From positions 5,518,001 to 5,582,000 of the forward strand of contig NZ_CP133671.1 in NCBI RefSeq assembly GCF_031326345.1: a stretch of 64,000 nt of DNA, given 5' to 3'. The position numbers were made by a program, and so were the translations under genes. This stretch comes from Aureispira sp. CCB-E (GTDB lineage: Bacteria; Bacteroidota; Bacteroidia; Chitinophagales; Saprospiraceae). Of the stretch, positions 26,733 to 34,614 are shown piece by piece. The notes under the pieces were generated by a model, which saw only the letters and a list, made by a program, of their open reading frames with translations, made no database searches and was not told where the DNA came from. The stretch's first letter is position 1; every line of letters begins with the position of its first letter.

Positions 26733-27162
26733 ACAGAAGTGTAAACTTTTCCCGTTTTTTTCGCCATTTTTAAACACAAAAACCTCCATAACCAACTACA
26801 AAACAACACTTTACACGAAATAAAATTTCCCCAAAAAATACCCATTTTTTTTCTCAAAAAAAACTTACTTTTTTTTCTCAAAAGACAAAAAAGAGACATT
26901 CATAATAGCGAATCTTAGAATTTGCCTCTATTTTAAAATAACATTTTACAATAAAAGTCTCGATTACGCTTTATTTGAAAGTCTAACCAAAGCATTTTGG
27001 CACTTTTAAGCAAAACGAATTTGAAGAAATTCCAAAAACTCAGTTGGATTCTTAGCGATTTAATTTTGATTGTACAGTCTTTATCTTCCCCAAAGCTCTT
27101 CCTCTAAAAAATCTATTTTTCTTGCTCCACTTACTCACTCCTCATTGTATTCATAATTAACA
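26733..27162. other. Non-coding spacer
   Basis: About 430 nt with long A/T homopolymer runs. A 70-residue minus-strand ORF here is low-complexity (poly-Lys/Phe codons) and not credible. No RNA gene or repeat recognised. Confidence 0.5.
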
Positions 27163-27213
27163 AAAAAGGCAAAGAATATAGCTTCATCTAGTTACTATCT
27201 CCCTTGCCTTAAC
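27163..27213 (-). terminator. Terminator of the five-paralogue operon
   Basis: On the minus strand AAGGCAA (27210-27204) pairs with TTGCCTT (27172-27166) and is followed by a run of T. It lies about 150 nt after the stop of the last paralogue; the intervening 3' region has further self-complementary stretches such as TGCCTGA/TCAGGCA. Confidence 0.65.
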
Positions 27214-27360
27214 ACTTCATTTTTAGATAAGTAAGCAATAATAAGTAACACACTAGTATAAAATTAATACATGAGTTTGTTGTTACTTACTGAGAACAAC
27301 TTACTTAAGTCAATGCCTGAACTCTTAAAGATATTTATTGTTTAAATCAGGCACTTATCT

Positions 27361-27717
27361 TTATATAACTATGGTAAACACTTGAAGGTCGTCATAGTCA
27401 TCAATTGTCTCTACAGTATATGTTCCTGGTTTTAATCCAGTCGTTGAGATTCTAGTTTGTAAACTTTGTGTTGTCTCTTCTATTACAACAACACCCGTCG
27501 AATCTATCACTTTAATAGACAAATTAGTAGCTGTTGGTTGGTTGACCACAATTTCGGTCATTGCTTGAATTACAGTTCTTGGTCCTCCATCTACTTTTGG
27601 AATTACAACCGTATTAGGAACCTTAATAGATGCGTGACGCACATCAACAATTCCCGTAATATTTAGCAGCAGCATAACAGCTGCTGATGTAGCAACAAAA
27701 AAATTTGATAAATTCAT
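27361..27717 (-). CDS. Small exported GGPRTVIQAMT-family protein, paralogue 5 of 5
   Basis: 118 residues: signal peptide (1-~29), a short variable stretch, the conserved core KVDGGPRTVIQAMTEIVV, then a beta-rich domain with QPTATNLSIKVIDSTG, an ISTTGLKPGTYTVET turn and DDYDDLQVF near the end. The C-terminal half resembles the plan of small exported beta-sandwich proteins such as DUF3244 (strand, S-x-G turn, GxYxVE strand), but I cannot confirm family membership. It is the most diverged of the five and the last in the minus-strand operon, 77 nt after its neighbour. Confidence 0.8.
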   Translation of the reverse strand: MNLSNFFVATSAAVMLLLNITGIVDVRHASIKVPNTVVIPKVDGGPRTVIQAMTEIVVNQPTATNLSIKVIDSTGVVVIEETTQSLQTRISTTGLKPGTYTVETIDDYDDLQVFTIVI

Positions 27718-27794
27718 GTTTCAATTGTTCTTTATTATTTAGAAAATAGATTGGGGGGTTCTAATATAATAAACAAGTCACAGGGTAAGTTTTA

Positions 27795-28142
27795 TCAATC
27801 AATAGTTATGGGGAACTCTTGATAATCTCCATGATCATCCACAGTCTCTACTATATACGTTCCTTTACTAAGTCCCGCTGCCGAGATTACGGTCTTTTTT
27901 TCTTGGGTTGCAGTTTTTATAACAACATTTCCGTTTGAATCTACTATAGTTATATATAAGTTAGTAGCTGTTGGCTGATGAACGACAATATCTGTCATTG
28001 CTTGAATTACAGTTCTCGGTCCACCCTCTACCTTAGCCACTTCGACTAAGAAAGTTGTTGTTGTCTTCGAAGCTTCAGCAACGACGCCTAATGTAAATGT
28101 AATAAAAATTAATATCGTGATAAAAAACTTTGGCATATTCAT
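27795..28142 (-). CDS. Small exported GGPRTVIQAMT-family protein, paralogue 4 of 5
   Basis: 115 residues: signal peptide (1-~22, ending VVAEA), conserved core KVEGGPRTVIQAMTDIVV, QPTATNLYITIVDSNGNVVIK, an ISAAGLSKGTYIVETVDD turn and DYQEFPITID at the C-terminus. Mature size is about 90 residues. The signal peptide and the segment just after it vary freely among paralogues while the GGPRTV core is invariant, so the core is probably the functional site. Same strand and spacing (62 nt to the upstream member) as the rest of the array. Confidence 0.82.
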   Translation of the reverse strand: MNMPKFFITILIFITFTLGVVAEASKTTTTFLVEVAKVEGGPRTVIQAMTDIVVHQPTATNLYITIVDSNGNVVIKTATQEKKTVISAAGLSKGTYIVETVDDHGDYQEFPITID

Positions 28143-28204
28143 AATAATAATCTGTCAGTCTGTGAAGTAAATAGGGGTATGGGGTGGGTTTCAGAGTTTA
28201 GCTA

Positions 28205-28555
28205 TTAATTAATTGTTATAGAGAATTCTTGATAATCATTATAATCATCTACTGTCTCTACAGTATAGCTGCCAGATTCTAATTCCTCTATTGAAATCAC
28301 AGTCTGTTCACTTTGAGTCTCTGCTTCTATGACGGCATCGCCACTAGAATTTTTGATGGTAATATATAGATTGGTACTTGTTGGTTGTGTTACCGTAATA
28401 TCAGTCATTGCTTGAATTACAGTTCTTGGACCTCCATCTACTTTGGGGGTAACAACCAAAAGGTTAACTACAGGTTCTATTGTTGTTGTACTAGATGCAT
28501 TCAAAGAAAAAGTAGTACAAACGAATATGGCGATAAGAAACATTAACGTCTTCAT
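28205..28555 (-). CDS. Small exported GGPRTVIQAMT-family protein, paralogue 3 of 5
   Basis: 116 residues: signal peptide (1-~20), a Thr/Val-rich linker, core KVDGGPRTVIQAMTDITV, QPTSTNLYITIKNSSGDAVIE, ISIEELESGSYTVETVDD and DYQEFSITIN. It is very close to paralogues 2 and 4 over the last 80 residues. Predicted to be a monomeric all-beta exported domain; no lipobox, sorting domain or catalytic motif. The upstream gap to paralogue 2 is 69 nt. Confidence 0.82.
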   Translation of the reverse strand: MKTLMFLIAIFVCTTFSLNASSTTTIEPVVNLLVVTPKVDGGPRTVIQAMTDITVTQPTSTNLYITIKNSSGDAVIEAETQSEQTVISIEELESGSYTVETVDDYNDYQEFSITIN

Positions 28556-28624
28556 ATGATATAGGTATTTGTTGTTGTTAATAAATGATTGATTTGTGCA
28601 GTGGTTCTAGTTGGTACAAAGCGA

Positions 28625-28975
28625 TTATTCTACAGCAATCGAAAACTCTTGATAGTCACCATAGTCGTCTACTGTCTCTACTACATAGTCACCTGGCTCT
28701 AAGCTTTGTATCGAAATCATTGTATTTTCTTCTTGCGTTTCTGCTTCTATCGCTGTATCTCCATTTGAGTCTTTGATAGTGACGTATAAATTGGTTGCTG
28801 TTGGCTGCAATACTGTAACATTTTCTTCTGCTCCAGTCATTGCTTGAATTACGGTTCTTGGTCCACCTTCTACTTTTGCCATCGTATAATCAGGGAAAAC
28901 ATTTGTCGTTGAATTGGCATTAAAAGAGAAAGAAATAGTAAAAAGTAGCGCGATATATATTTTGAATAAGTTCAT
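28625..28975 (-). CDS. Small exported GGPRTVIQAMT-family protein, paralogue 2 of 5
   Basis: 116 residues: signal peptide (1-~21), core KVEGGPRTVIQAMT followed by a four-residue insertion (GAEENVTV) not present in the others, QPTATNLYVTIKDSNGDTAIE, ISIQSLEPGDYVVETVDD and DYQEFSIAVE. Its start codon lies 33 nt downstream (minus strand) of a seven-unit ATTG microsatellite, so its leader length may vary between cells. Confidence 0.82.
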   Translation of the reverse strand: MNLFKIYIALLFTISFSFNANSTTNVFPDYTMAKVEGGPRTVIQAMTGAEENVTVLQPTATNLYVTIKDSNGDTAIEAETQEENTMISIQSLEPGDYVVETVDDYGDYQEFSIAVE

Positions 28976-29008
28976 GTCTGTCTGTATTTAGTTGTGTGTT
29001 TATTAAAA

Positions 29009-29036
29009 ATTGATTGATTGATTGATTGATTGATTG
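29009..29036. repeat. ATTG tetranucleotide microsatellite (7 units)
   Basis: Seven perfect ATTG units lie in the 80-nt gap between paralogues 1 and 2, in the leader of paralogue 2. Tracts like this expand and contract by slipped-strand mispairing. Confidence 0.9.
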
Positions 29037-29055
29037 GTGTTGTGTATATATTTGA

Positions 29056-29406
29056 TTACTCAACATTTATGTAAAACTCTTGATATTCTTGAGAGTCGTC
29101 AGTAGTTTCGATCTTGTAAGTTCCTGCATTCCACTCTTCTGTAGAAAAAGTAACTTCTTGTGCACTAGTAGTCGCTTTAGCCATAAGTTGTCCATCTGAG
29201 TTAAGGATAGTGATGTATAAATTGTTAGCTGTTGGTTGCAAAACTACAACCTCGGTCATTGCTTGGATTACAGTTCTTGGTCCGCCTTCTACTTTCTTGG
29301 CTTCTACAGTTATATCGTTATCAATAATTGTAGGCAAAGTAGCAGCTGCGTTGAATGAAAAAGTAATAGAAGTAAGTACGGCGATAAAAAATTTTGAAAT
29401 ATTCAT
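29056..29406 (-). CDS. Small exported GGPRTVIQAMT-family protein, paralogue 1 of 5
   Basis: 116 residues: signal peptide (1-~22), core KKVEGGPRTVIQAMTEVVV, QPTANNLYITILNSDGQLMAK, FSTEEWNAGTYKIETTDD and EYQEFYINVE. First gene of the array on the minus strand. Its start lies about 120 nt beyond the end of the copy-2 structured RNA candidate, so transcription reading through that RNA would enter this gene and the RNA could act as a leader. Confidence 0.82.
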   Translation of the reverse strand: MNISKFFIAVLTSITFSFNAAATLPTIIDNDITVEAKKVEGGPRTVIQAMTEVVVLQPTANNLYITILNSDGQLMAKATTSAQEVTFSTEEWNAGTYKIETTDDSQEYQEFYINVE

Positions 29407-29524
29407 GTTCCCTGTAAGTTTTATATTTTTATATCTAAAAAAATGAAGTGTTAATTTGCTTTTTACAATTTATAGTCGTAGATTTATGGCTATTATATCA
29501 ATAAGAAATATATTTCCACTTGAT

Positions 29525-29683
29525 AAAAGGCTAGCGCATGAGTAATAGACGACTCAAAACTGCTTAGTTTAACAAGATTTGGTCCTAAAGAATTAGAACA
29601 TATTGTCCCTTTTGTTATGTATGCTTTAGAACCTTTTGTCCTTATTAACCAACTTTAAATAAGTCCCCTTATTTGCTTGGTTG
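29525..29683 (-). ncRNA. Candidate structured small RNA or leader, copy 2
   Basis: Homologous to 26542-26693. On the minus strand a TATATTTG box (29697-29690) precedes hairpin 1: AACCAA (29682-29677) with TTGGTT (29652-29647) and AAATAAG with CTTATTT, enclosing GGGA. Hairpin 2: GGTTCTAAAG (29633-29624) with CTTTAGGACC (29590-29581), 10 bp with one G-U pair that would be C-A on the other strand, so the fold belongs to the minus strand; its loop contains AAGGGAC. The 3' end (29567-29531) is an imperfect CTAAGC...GCTAG stem with TGAGT/ACTCA inside and a TTTT tract. The -33 match is poor (TTTG at 26-nt spacing). It lies upstream of paralogue 1, so it may be a leader rather than an independent RNA. 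Confidence 0.5.
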
Positions 29684-29839
29684 TTGACACAAATATAGAG
29701 TGCCTTTTGTCCAATAACTAGGACAAAAAATGGCTCATTTCCCCCTTTTTAAAAAAACTGGGGCTCGCCCTTAATTGACACAACTCATTACAAATCAATT
29801 TTTTATAACCATTTTTAACCTTTTAAAACGTCCCCAAAA

Positions 29840-31354
29840 ATGGAAAAGAAAAAAGTTGCTTTTTTTTTAATAAAAGCTTTATCAGACAATGATAGGGGGA
29901 CTTTTATTAAGAAAATAAAGTGCGGAAAAACGACGAAAAGTGCAGAGCGACATGAGAAGTTATTTGCCTACTTGGAGAGCCTTCAATCTACTGATGAAAT
30001 CAATTCAACCAAACTTGTAAAAATGCTGAAGTTGTCTAGCTCTAAAAAGTTGACTCCTTTGTATGGCGAGCTGATTTCTGACATCAAAAACCACTTAATT
30101 ACTTCAGAATTAAAAAAAGATGAACTAGTACAAGAACTCTTATTGCAAAAAGCGTTATGTAACAGAGAAGAAGTAGAATATATTAAAATTTTACACGAAG
30201 AAATTCGAGAACGAATTAGTGAAAATGCAGACAAACCTCTTCCTCCTGAAGTTTATCATCAATATGCTCAGTTCTACAAAAACCTATATTCTCATCCACA
30301 CACCAATACAAGCAAAGAATCTGCTTCCATTTATTTGAGTTTTAGCGAGAACAACTTAGACACCTCTTATTGGATTAGTAAATTAAGATTGCTGATAGAA
30401 AAAGCCAACAGGGGGATTGCATTGGCACACGAACGATTCTTGCTTCAAGAATTAAAAGAACTACCTGATCTTACTCAATACAATCATAATAATGATAATC
30501 ACATATTGAGTATCTATGCTCGAGTGTACAAGTTTGCCTTGGCTCCTTTCCAAAAAGAAGACCTAGAACACGTATTGACGATCATTGATAAGTATTCTTT
30601 TAATTTGCCAAAAGAAGACAAAGAACGTATTTTCACATTCTTGATGGGTATTATAGACTATTACAGAGTACACGAAGAAACAAAAACAAATCTGACAGTT
30701 TACGAAGTCTATAAGGTTTACAAAATGGGCTTTACCAATTTGTGGTTGGTTCAAGATGATGGCTTGATGTATTTTGAAGATTTTATCAATATGCTCTACT
30801 TAGCCTTTTACTACAAAGATTCTAGTTTGTTAGAATCTATTGGTTCTGATTATACCCAATACATCCATGAAGGATACGATTCTTTTATTTCTATGCTATC
30901 CAAAGCTTATAATTTCTTCTTACATAAGCAATGGGAAGCGGTTCTAAAATCATTTTCAAATCAAGAACTTCCCAACAAAGAACATCGTTTGCACTTTATT
31001 GTACAACGCAACAATATTGAGATAAAAGCCTTATTTGAAGCATTTGTTCACGATAAAATTGAAATTCGTGATATCTTAGGCTATTTAGAAAAACACTATC
31101 GTTTTATACAAAGAAGAAATACGTATTCGGACGAGAAAAAACTTCGTAACTTCAATTTTATCAAATTCTTAAGAAAGCTATACACTTATCTTACCAAGCG
31201 TATCACATTTAATTTCAACAAGGAAATTGCAAAAAAAGAAATTACTGCATGGATTGCAGAAGTAGAAAAAGCGGGAACAGAAACTATTGATCAGCCTTGG
31301 TTAAAATCGATTGGTGAAACACTCTTGCAAGAATTGGGGCTTGGCGCAGCATAA
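29840..31354 (+). CDS. Large alpha-helical protein of unknown function
   Basis: 504 residues, no signal peptide and no membrane segment, rich in Lys, Glu and Leu, predicted largely alpha-helical with TPR-like spacing in the middle. The N-terminus KKKVAFFLIKALSDNDRGTF and the poly-basic stretch KKIKCGKTTKS suggest a nucleic-acid- or protein-binding helical array. I do not recognise the family. It is transcribed divergently from the copy-2 RNA and the five-paralogue cluster and shares their intergenic region; it is followed 78 nt later by the OmpA-domain gene. Confidence 0.8.
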   Translation: MEKKKVAFFLIKALSDNDRGTFIKKIKCGKTTKSAERHEKLFAYLESLQSTDEINSTKLVKMLKLSSSKKLTPLYGELISDIKNHLITSELKKDELVQELLLQKALCNREEVEYIKILHEEIRERISENADKPLPPEVYHQYAQFYKNLYSHPHTNTSKESASIYLSFSENNLDTSYWISKLRLLIEKANRGIALAHERFLLQELKELPDLTQYNHNNDNHILSIYARVYKFALAPFQKEDLEHVLTIIDKYSFNLPKEDKERIFTFLMGIIDYYRVHEETKTNLTVYEVYKVYKMGFTNLWLVQDDGLMYFEDFINMLYLAFYYKDSSLLESIGSDYTQYIHEGYDSFISMLSKAYNFFLHKQWEAVLKSFSNQELPNKEHRLHFIVQRNNIEIKALFEAFVHDKIEIRDILGYLEKHYRFIQRRNTYSDEKKLRNFNFIKFLRKLYTYLTKRITFNFNKEIAKKEITAWIAEVEKAGTETIDQPWLKSIGETLLQELGLGAA

Positions 31355-31432
31355 ACATACCTCAAAAATCTCATTGAATTGGTGTATTATTTGTGGTGAA
31401 TAAACAGTTGACTAATCACTAAAAAACAGTTT

Positions 31433-32458
31433 ATGAAGCTTTTTCTATCACTAACATTTTTAAGCCTTTCTTGTAGTCTTTGGGCTCAACCTCAGAAATC
31501 CAATCATCCAATTCGTGTTGAATCTCAGCCAACCTATACCAAATGGCAAAAAAATTACTTTATCTCAAAAATTAGCTTCTTTGAGAGACGTACGGTATTA
31601 GATTTGAAGTTTGTCTTCGAAAGAGGCACCAAAGAATGGACTAAGTCTGTTATTTTTATGCCTCCTAATACGGTTAATTCATGGTGCCTCAAAGACCCTG
31701 AAAGTGGTCAAATATTTGACCTGTTAGAAATTAGTGCGGTTAAACGGAATGGCGTAGAAATCAAGGAACGCATTAAGTCTCCTAAAGATAAAGTGCAAAT
31801 TGAGTTGCCCTTAGAAGGTAGACCGAAAGAAGTATTTACTTGCCAAGTACACTTTCCTAGACTTCCAAACGAATTAAAAATAGTCGATCTACTAGAAGGT
31901 CCTAATAGCAAATATTCGAAAGGACACTGGAATTTTTTTGATATTCAACTTTTCCCTGTTGCTCCCGAAAAAACCGCTCCTTCTATGCAGGAAAAAAAGG
32001 AAACTTCTGATGTTAGCAATGACTTTAAGTTGACCTCTGATAATCCTCCTCAAGATCACCCCGTTTTACCTTCTGCCTTAGTTTCAATGAACGATATAAA
32101 GTGCAACAAAAAGTTAGAACTTAGTGAGATTGTATTCCAAGACAATTCTATCAAATTTCAAAATATTATCAAAGCTGAAAGAACGTTGTCAATCTTGCGC
32201 ACCTATCTCCTAGCGTATCCCAATAGCCAAATTGAACTGTATGGTCATACAGATATTTTTGGTACTCCTCAACGAAATCTAGATCTATCTCAACAGCGTG
32301 TTGATAAATTAAAAGATTGGTTTATTCAACGAAGTATTTCTACTTCCAGAATAAAAACACATGCATTAGGAGGCACTCAACCTTTATTTCCTAAGGGGAA
32401 TGCAAAAAATAGACGAGTAGAGGTGCAGATTTTGTGCGACCTATCTCCTAAAAATTAG
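31433..32458 (+). CDS. OmpA-domain exported protein
   Basis: 341 residues: signal peptide (1-~19, ending LWAQ), an N-terminal domain of about 170 residues with no recognised family, a Pro/Ser-rich linker (~180-215) and a C-terminal OmpA-like peptidoglycan-binding domain (~225-335) with IELYGHTDIFGTPQRNLDLS, the RVDKLKDWFI helix and NAKNRRVEVQI. It should tether an outer-membrane or periplasmic structure to peptidoglycan. It has no beta-barrel. Runs in the same direction as the 504-residue gene (78-nt gap). Confidence 0.88.
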   Translation: MKLFLSLTFLSLSCSLWAQPQKSNHPIRVESQPTYTKWQKNYFISKISFFERRTVLDLKFVFERGTKEWTKSVIFMPPNTVNSWCLKDPESGQIFDLLEISAVKRNGVEIKERIKSPKDKVQIELPLEGRPKEVFTCQVHFPRLPNELKIVDLLEGPNSKYSKGHWNFFDIQLFPVAPEKTAPSMQEKKETSDVSNDFKLTSDNPPQDHPVLPSALVSMNDIKCNKKLELSEIVFQDNSIKFQNIIKAERTLSILRTYLLAYPNSQIELYGHTDIFGTPQRNLDLSQQRVDKLKDWFIQRSISTSRIKTHALGGTQPLFPKGNAKNRRVEVQILCDLSPKN

Positions 32459-32508
32459 TTTCTATTAGACGATTCGAACTTGCCATTAGTCCTATTCAAA
32501 TAAATTTC

Positions 32509-32516
32509 TATATTTG
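32509..32516 (+). promoter_or_regulatory. -7 box upstream of the polytopic membrane protein
   Basis: A perfect TATATTTG lies 128 nt before the ATG at 32644, just after the OmpA-domain gene. No good -33 TTTG at 20 nt. A dispersed-repeat fragment (about 32553-32600: ACTTCGTAG ... CCACGAAGTA, inverted) would be in the leader. Confidence 0.45.
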
Positions 32517-32552
32517 TAGTCTAGTAACTTTACTGACTTTAATATTATACTT

Positions 32553-32600
32553 CGTAGTTTTTTCGTTTTTTGCAAAAAGTAAAAAAATCCACGAAGTAAA
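32553..32600. repeat. Short inverted dispersed-repeat fragment
   Basis: ACTTCGTAG and CCACGAAGTA face each other across TTTTTTGCAAAAAGTAAAAAA. Nearly the same T-rich/CCACGAAGTA arrangement occurs at about 37429-37470. Confidence 0.6.
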
Positions 32601-32643
32601 GTAATATACATCAAGGAATTAATAGCAAGTCTCATTCTATTTT

Positions 32644-34473
32644 ATGCGCCAACTTATAAAAAAACAGCCTTTCTTAAGTAGTTTATTCATCAACTTGGTG
32701 CTTTTTGTCGTTTTCCTAAGTATTTTCTATACTCGATTTGGAACAACCGATGATGTCGAGATGCAAATGGTTTTGGCAGGAACTGGGATTATACAAGAAT
32801 CATCGGCTAATCTGCGTTGGTCTCATATTTTTTTGGGGCACTTACTTTCTAACCTATATATTTACTTTCCTAGCTTACCGTGGTACGGTCTCTACCTAAC
32901 TGTTGCCCATTTACTAGGAATGTCTGCTATACTATATAGTATCTTAATACTAAAACCAAGTTATTATAGAGTAGCTATTTTTGTAGCTTGCTTTTTACTA
33001 GGCGAAACAGCCTTATTGCAAGAACTCCAATTCACCTCTTCTGCCCTAGTCTTAGGGACAGGTGCTGTATTTTTGTTATTTACAGCCATTTCAAACCCCA
33101 AAGATAAACGGCAAAAGCTGTGGTTTTCTTTGAGTTTTGGGATGCTCTTATTGGTAGAAATGATTCGTTGGAACTCATTTCAACTGATTGTAGTTCTAAG
33201 CCTTCCCCTATTGTTGTATGCTATTTTTCAACAAAAAGAAAAGCGCGTCGCCAACCTACTTATTTGCACATTAATGCTTGTTGGAGCTTGGGTAGTCGAA
33301 CAGGGACATTATTGGATTCAAAATCAAGATCCTGCTTGGGAGGCTTATAATGAATACAAACACTCCTTATCTGCTCACGATATTTTAGATTATCACAAAC
33401 CTCAATACGAATGGAGTCCTTCTACAGCAGACGATTATTTCTATAAAGTAGGTTGGGAATACGAGGATTTAATGCTTTTTAAACATTGGTTCTTTGCTGA
33501 CTCAACTGTTTACGGCGTTCAGCAGTTTAAAGCACTTCAAGAAACCTTTCAAAACTGTCCGTATCCTCAAGAACACTTAGAAGACCGACTGTGGCAATTT
33601 TTTATAGGATCTCCCATTCAAGACTATGTTTTTTATGGTTTTCTATTGGCAGGACTTTGTTTGTTATTCATCAAGGGCAATCGTTGGATTTATCTATCGT
33701 TAGGCACCAGTATTCTAATGATTTTTGCTTTATTGTGCGCGCTGTTTTTATTCAAACATCTACCCTCTAGAGTCAGCTACCCAATGGCATTCTATTTGAT
33801 TGCCTTATCAGGTTTGTTCATTACCTACGACAAAGAATTGCAGCGAAAAACCAAGTTGTTTAGTTTGATTTTTATCAGTTTCATGGTTTTATCAAATCTA
33901 AAAATGGTCACACTAGAGAGTAGTAAAACAGCTTTTAACAAGATGTATTGGTCAGCGGCATTGGATAGTTTAAATGCTCAAGCGGATCAACTTTATATTG
34001 GAGGTGGCGATTACTATATGCAATCTACAATGACTCCTTATCAAGCAACCAATGATTCGCTATTTTTAAATTTTAATATGCTTGATTTGGGACATTTTGC
34101 AAACTCCCCCAATCACTACAAGCAATTGGAAGCCTTTGGCATTAAAAACATTCATACAGAAGCGCCATTGGATACCAATATTTATCTAATTCACCGTTAT
34201 AATGCCTCATTCTTAAATTGGTATGCTAATTTTTTGGCACGACACTACGACTTGCACATTCAATACGATTTGGTACGCAAAGAAAAGAATGTCAATGTTG
34301 CTGTTTATAGAATTCAGGAGCAAATTAGAGACAAGCCCAACTCGCAAGGCATTAGCTTGTCTAATATGGAGGAATTAGGTATTCAACCCAAAAAGAAACA
34401 ATCATCTCCTGAAGATGCCCAAAAACCCAAAGCCAATTATTTAGAACAAGAGCATTTTTACTTACCCCAATAA
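32644..34473 (+). CDS. Polytopic membrane protein, glycosyltransferase GT-C-like
   Basis: 609 residues with about 10-11 membrane segments over the first 430 residues and a soluble C-terminal part. The acidic pair Asp36-Asp37 (RFGTTDDVEM) directly after the first membrane helix sits where GT-C glycosyltransferases keep their catalytic/metal acidic residues, and the long loop with W-S-H-I-F-L-G-H fits the type. The C-terminal ~40 residues are a hydrophilic Lys/Pro/Gln tail. A lipid-linked sugar transfer role is possible but not shown. Not clearly co-transcribed with the kinase-like gene 141 nt downstream. Confidence 0.6.
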   Translation: MRQLIKKQPFLSSLFINLVLFVVFLSIFYTRFGTTDDVEMQMVLAGTGIIQESSANLRWSHIFLGHLLSNLYIYFPSLPWYGLYLTVAHLLGMSAILYSILILKPSYYRVAIFVACFLLGETALLQELQFTSSALVLGTGAVFLLFTAISNPKDKRQKLWFSLSFGMLLLVEMIRWNSFQLIVVLSLPLLLYAIFQQKEKRVANLLICTLMLVGAWVVEQGHYWIQNQDPAWEAYNEYKHSLSAHDILDYHKPQYEWSPSTADDYFYKVGWEYEDLMLFKHWFFADSTVYGVQQFKALQETFQNCPYPQEHLEDRLWQFFIGSPIQDYVFYGFLLAGLCLLFIKGNRWIYLSLGTSILMIFALLCALFLFKHLPSRVSYPMAFYLIALSGLFITYDKELQRKTKLFSLIFISFMVLSNLKMVTLESSKTAFNKMYWSAALDSLNAQADQLYIGGGDYYMQSTMTPYQATNDSLFLNFNMLDLGHFANSPNHYKQLEAFGIKNIHTEAPLDTNIYLIHRYNASFLNWYANFLARHYDLHIQYDLVRKEKNVNVAVYRIQEQIRDKPNSQGISLSNMEELGIQPKKKQSSPEDAQKPKANYLEQEHFYLPQ

Positions 34474-34614
34474 GTATTCTAACAAAGAGATTTATGGTAC
34501 TAATGATTGGGCAAACTGCAATTTATTCGTTAAATTAGTTGTCTAGAGTTTTGCTATCCTGCAATTTGTCCGTATGGTAAAACTCTTAAATTTGTCAATA
34601 CCCAATATACCTCA

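Noticed and set aside
26687-26899. 70-codon minus-strand ORF in the spacer
   Set aside because: Low-complexity Lys/Phe/Cys codons from A/T runs, overlapping the copy-1 RNA promoter; not credible as a gene.
29009-29036. Possible CRISPR-like or VNTR array
   Set aside because: A pure 4-nt microsatellite without spacers; no direct repeats of 20-40 nt with unique spacers occur anywhere in the window.
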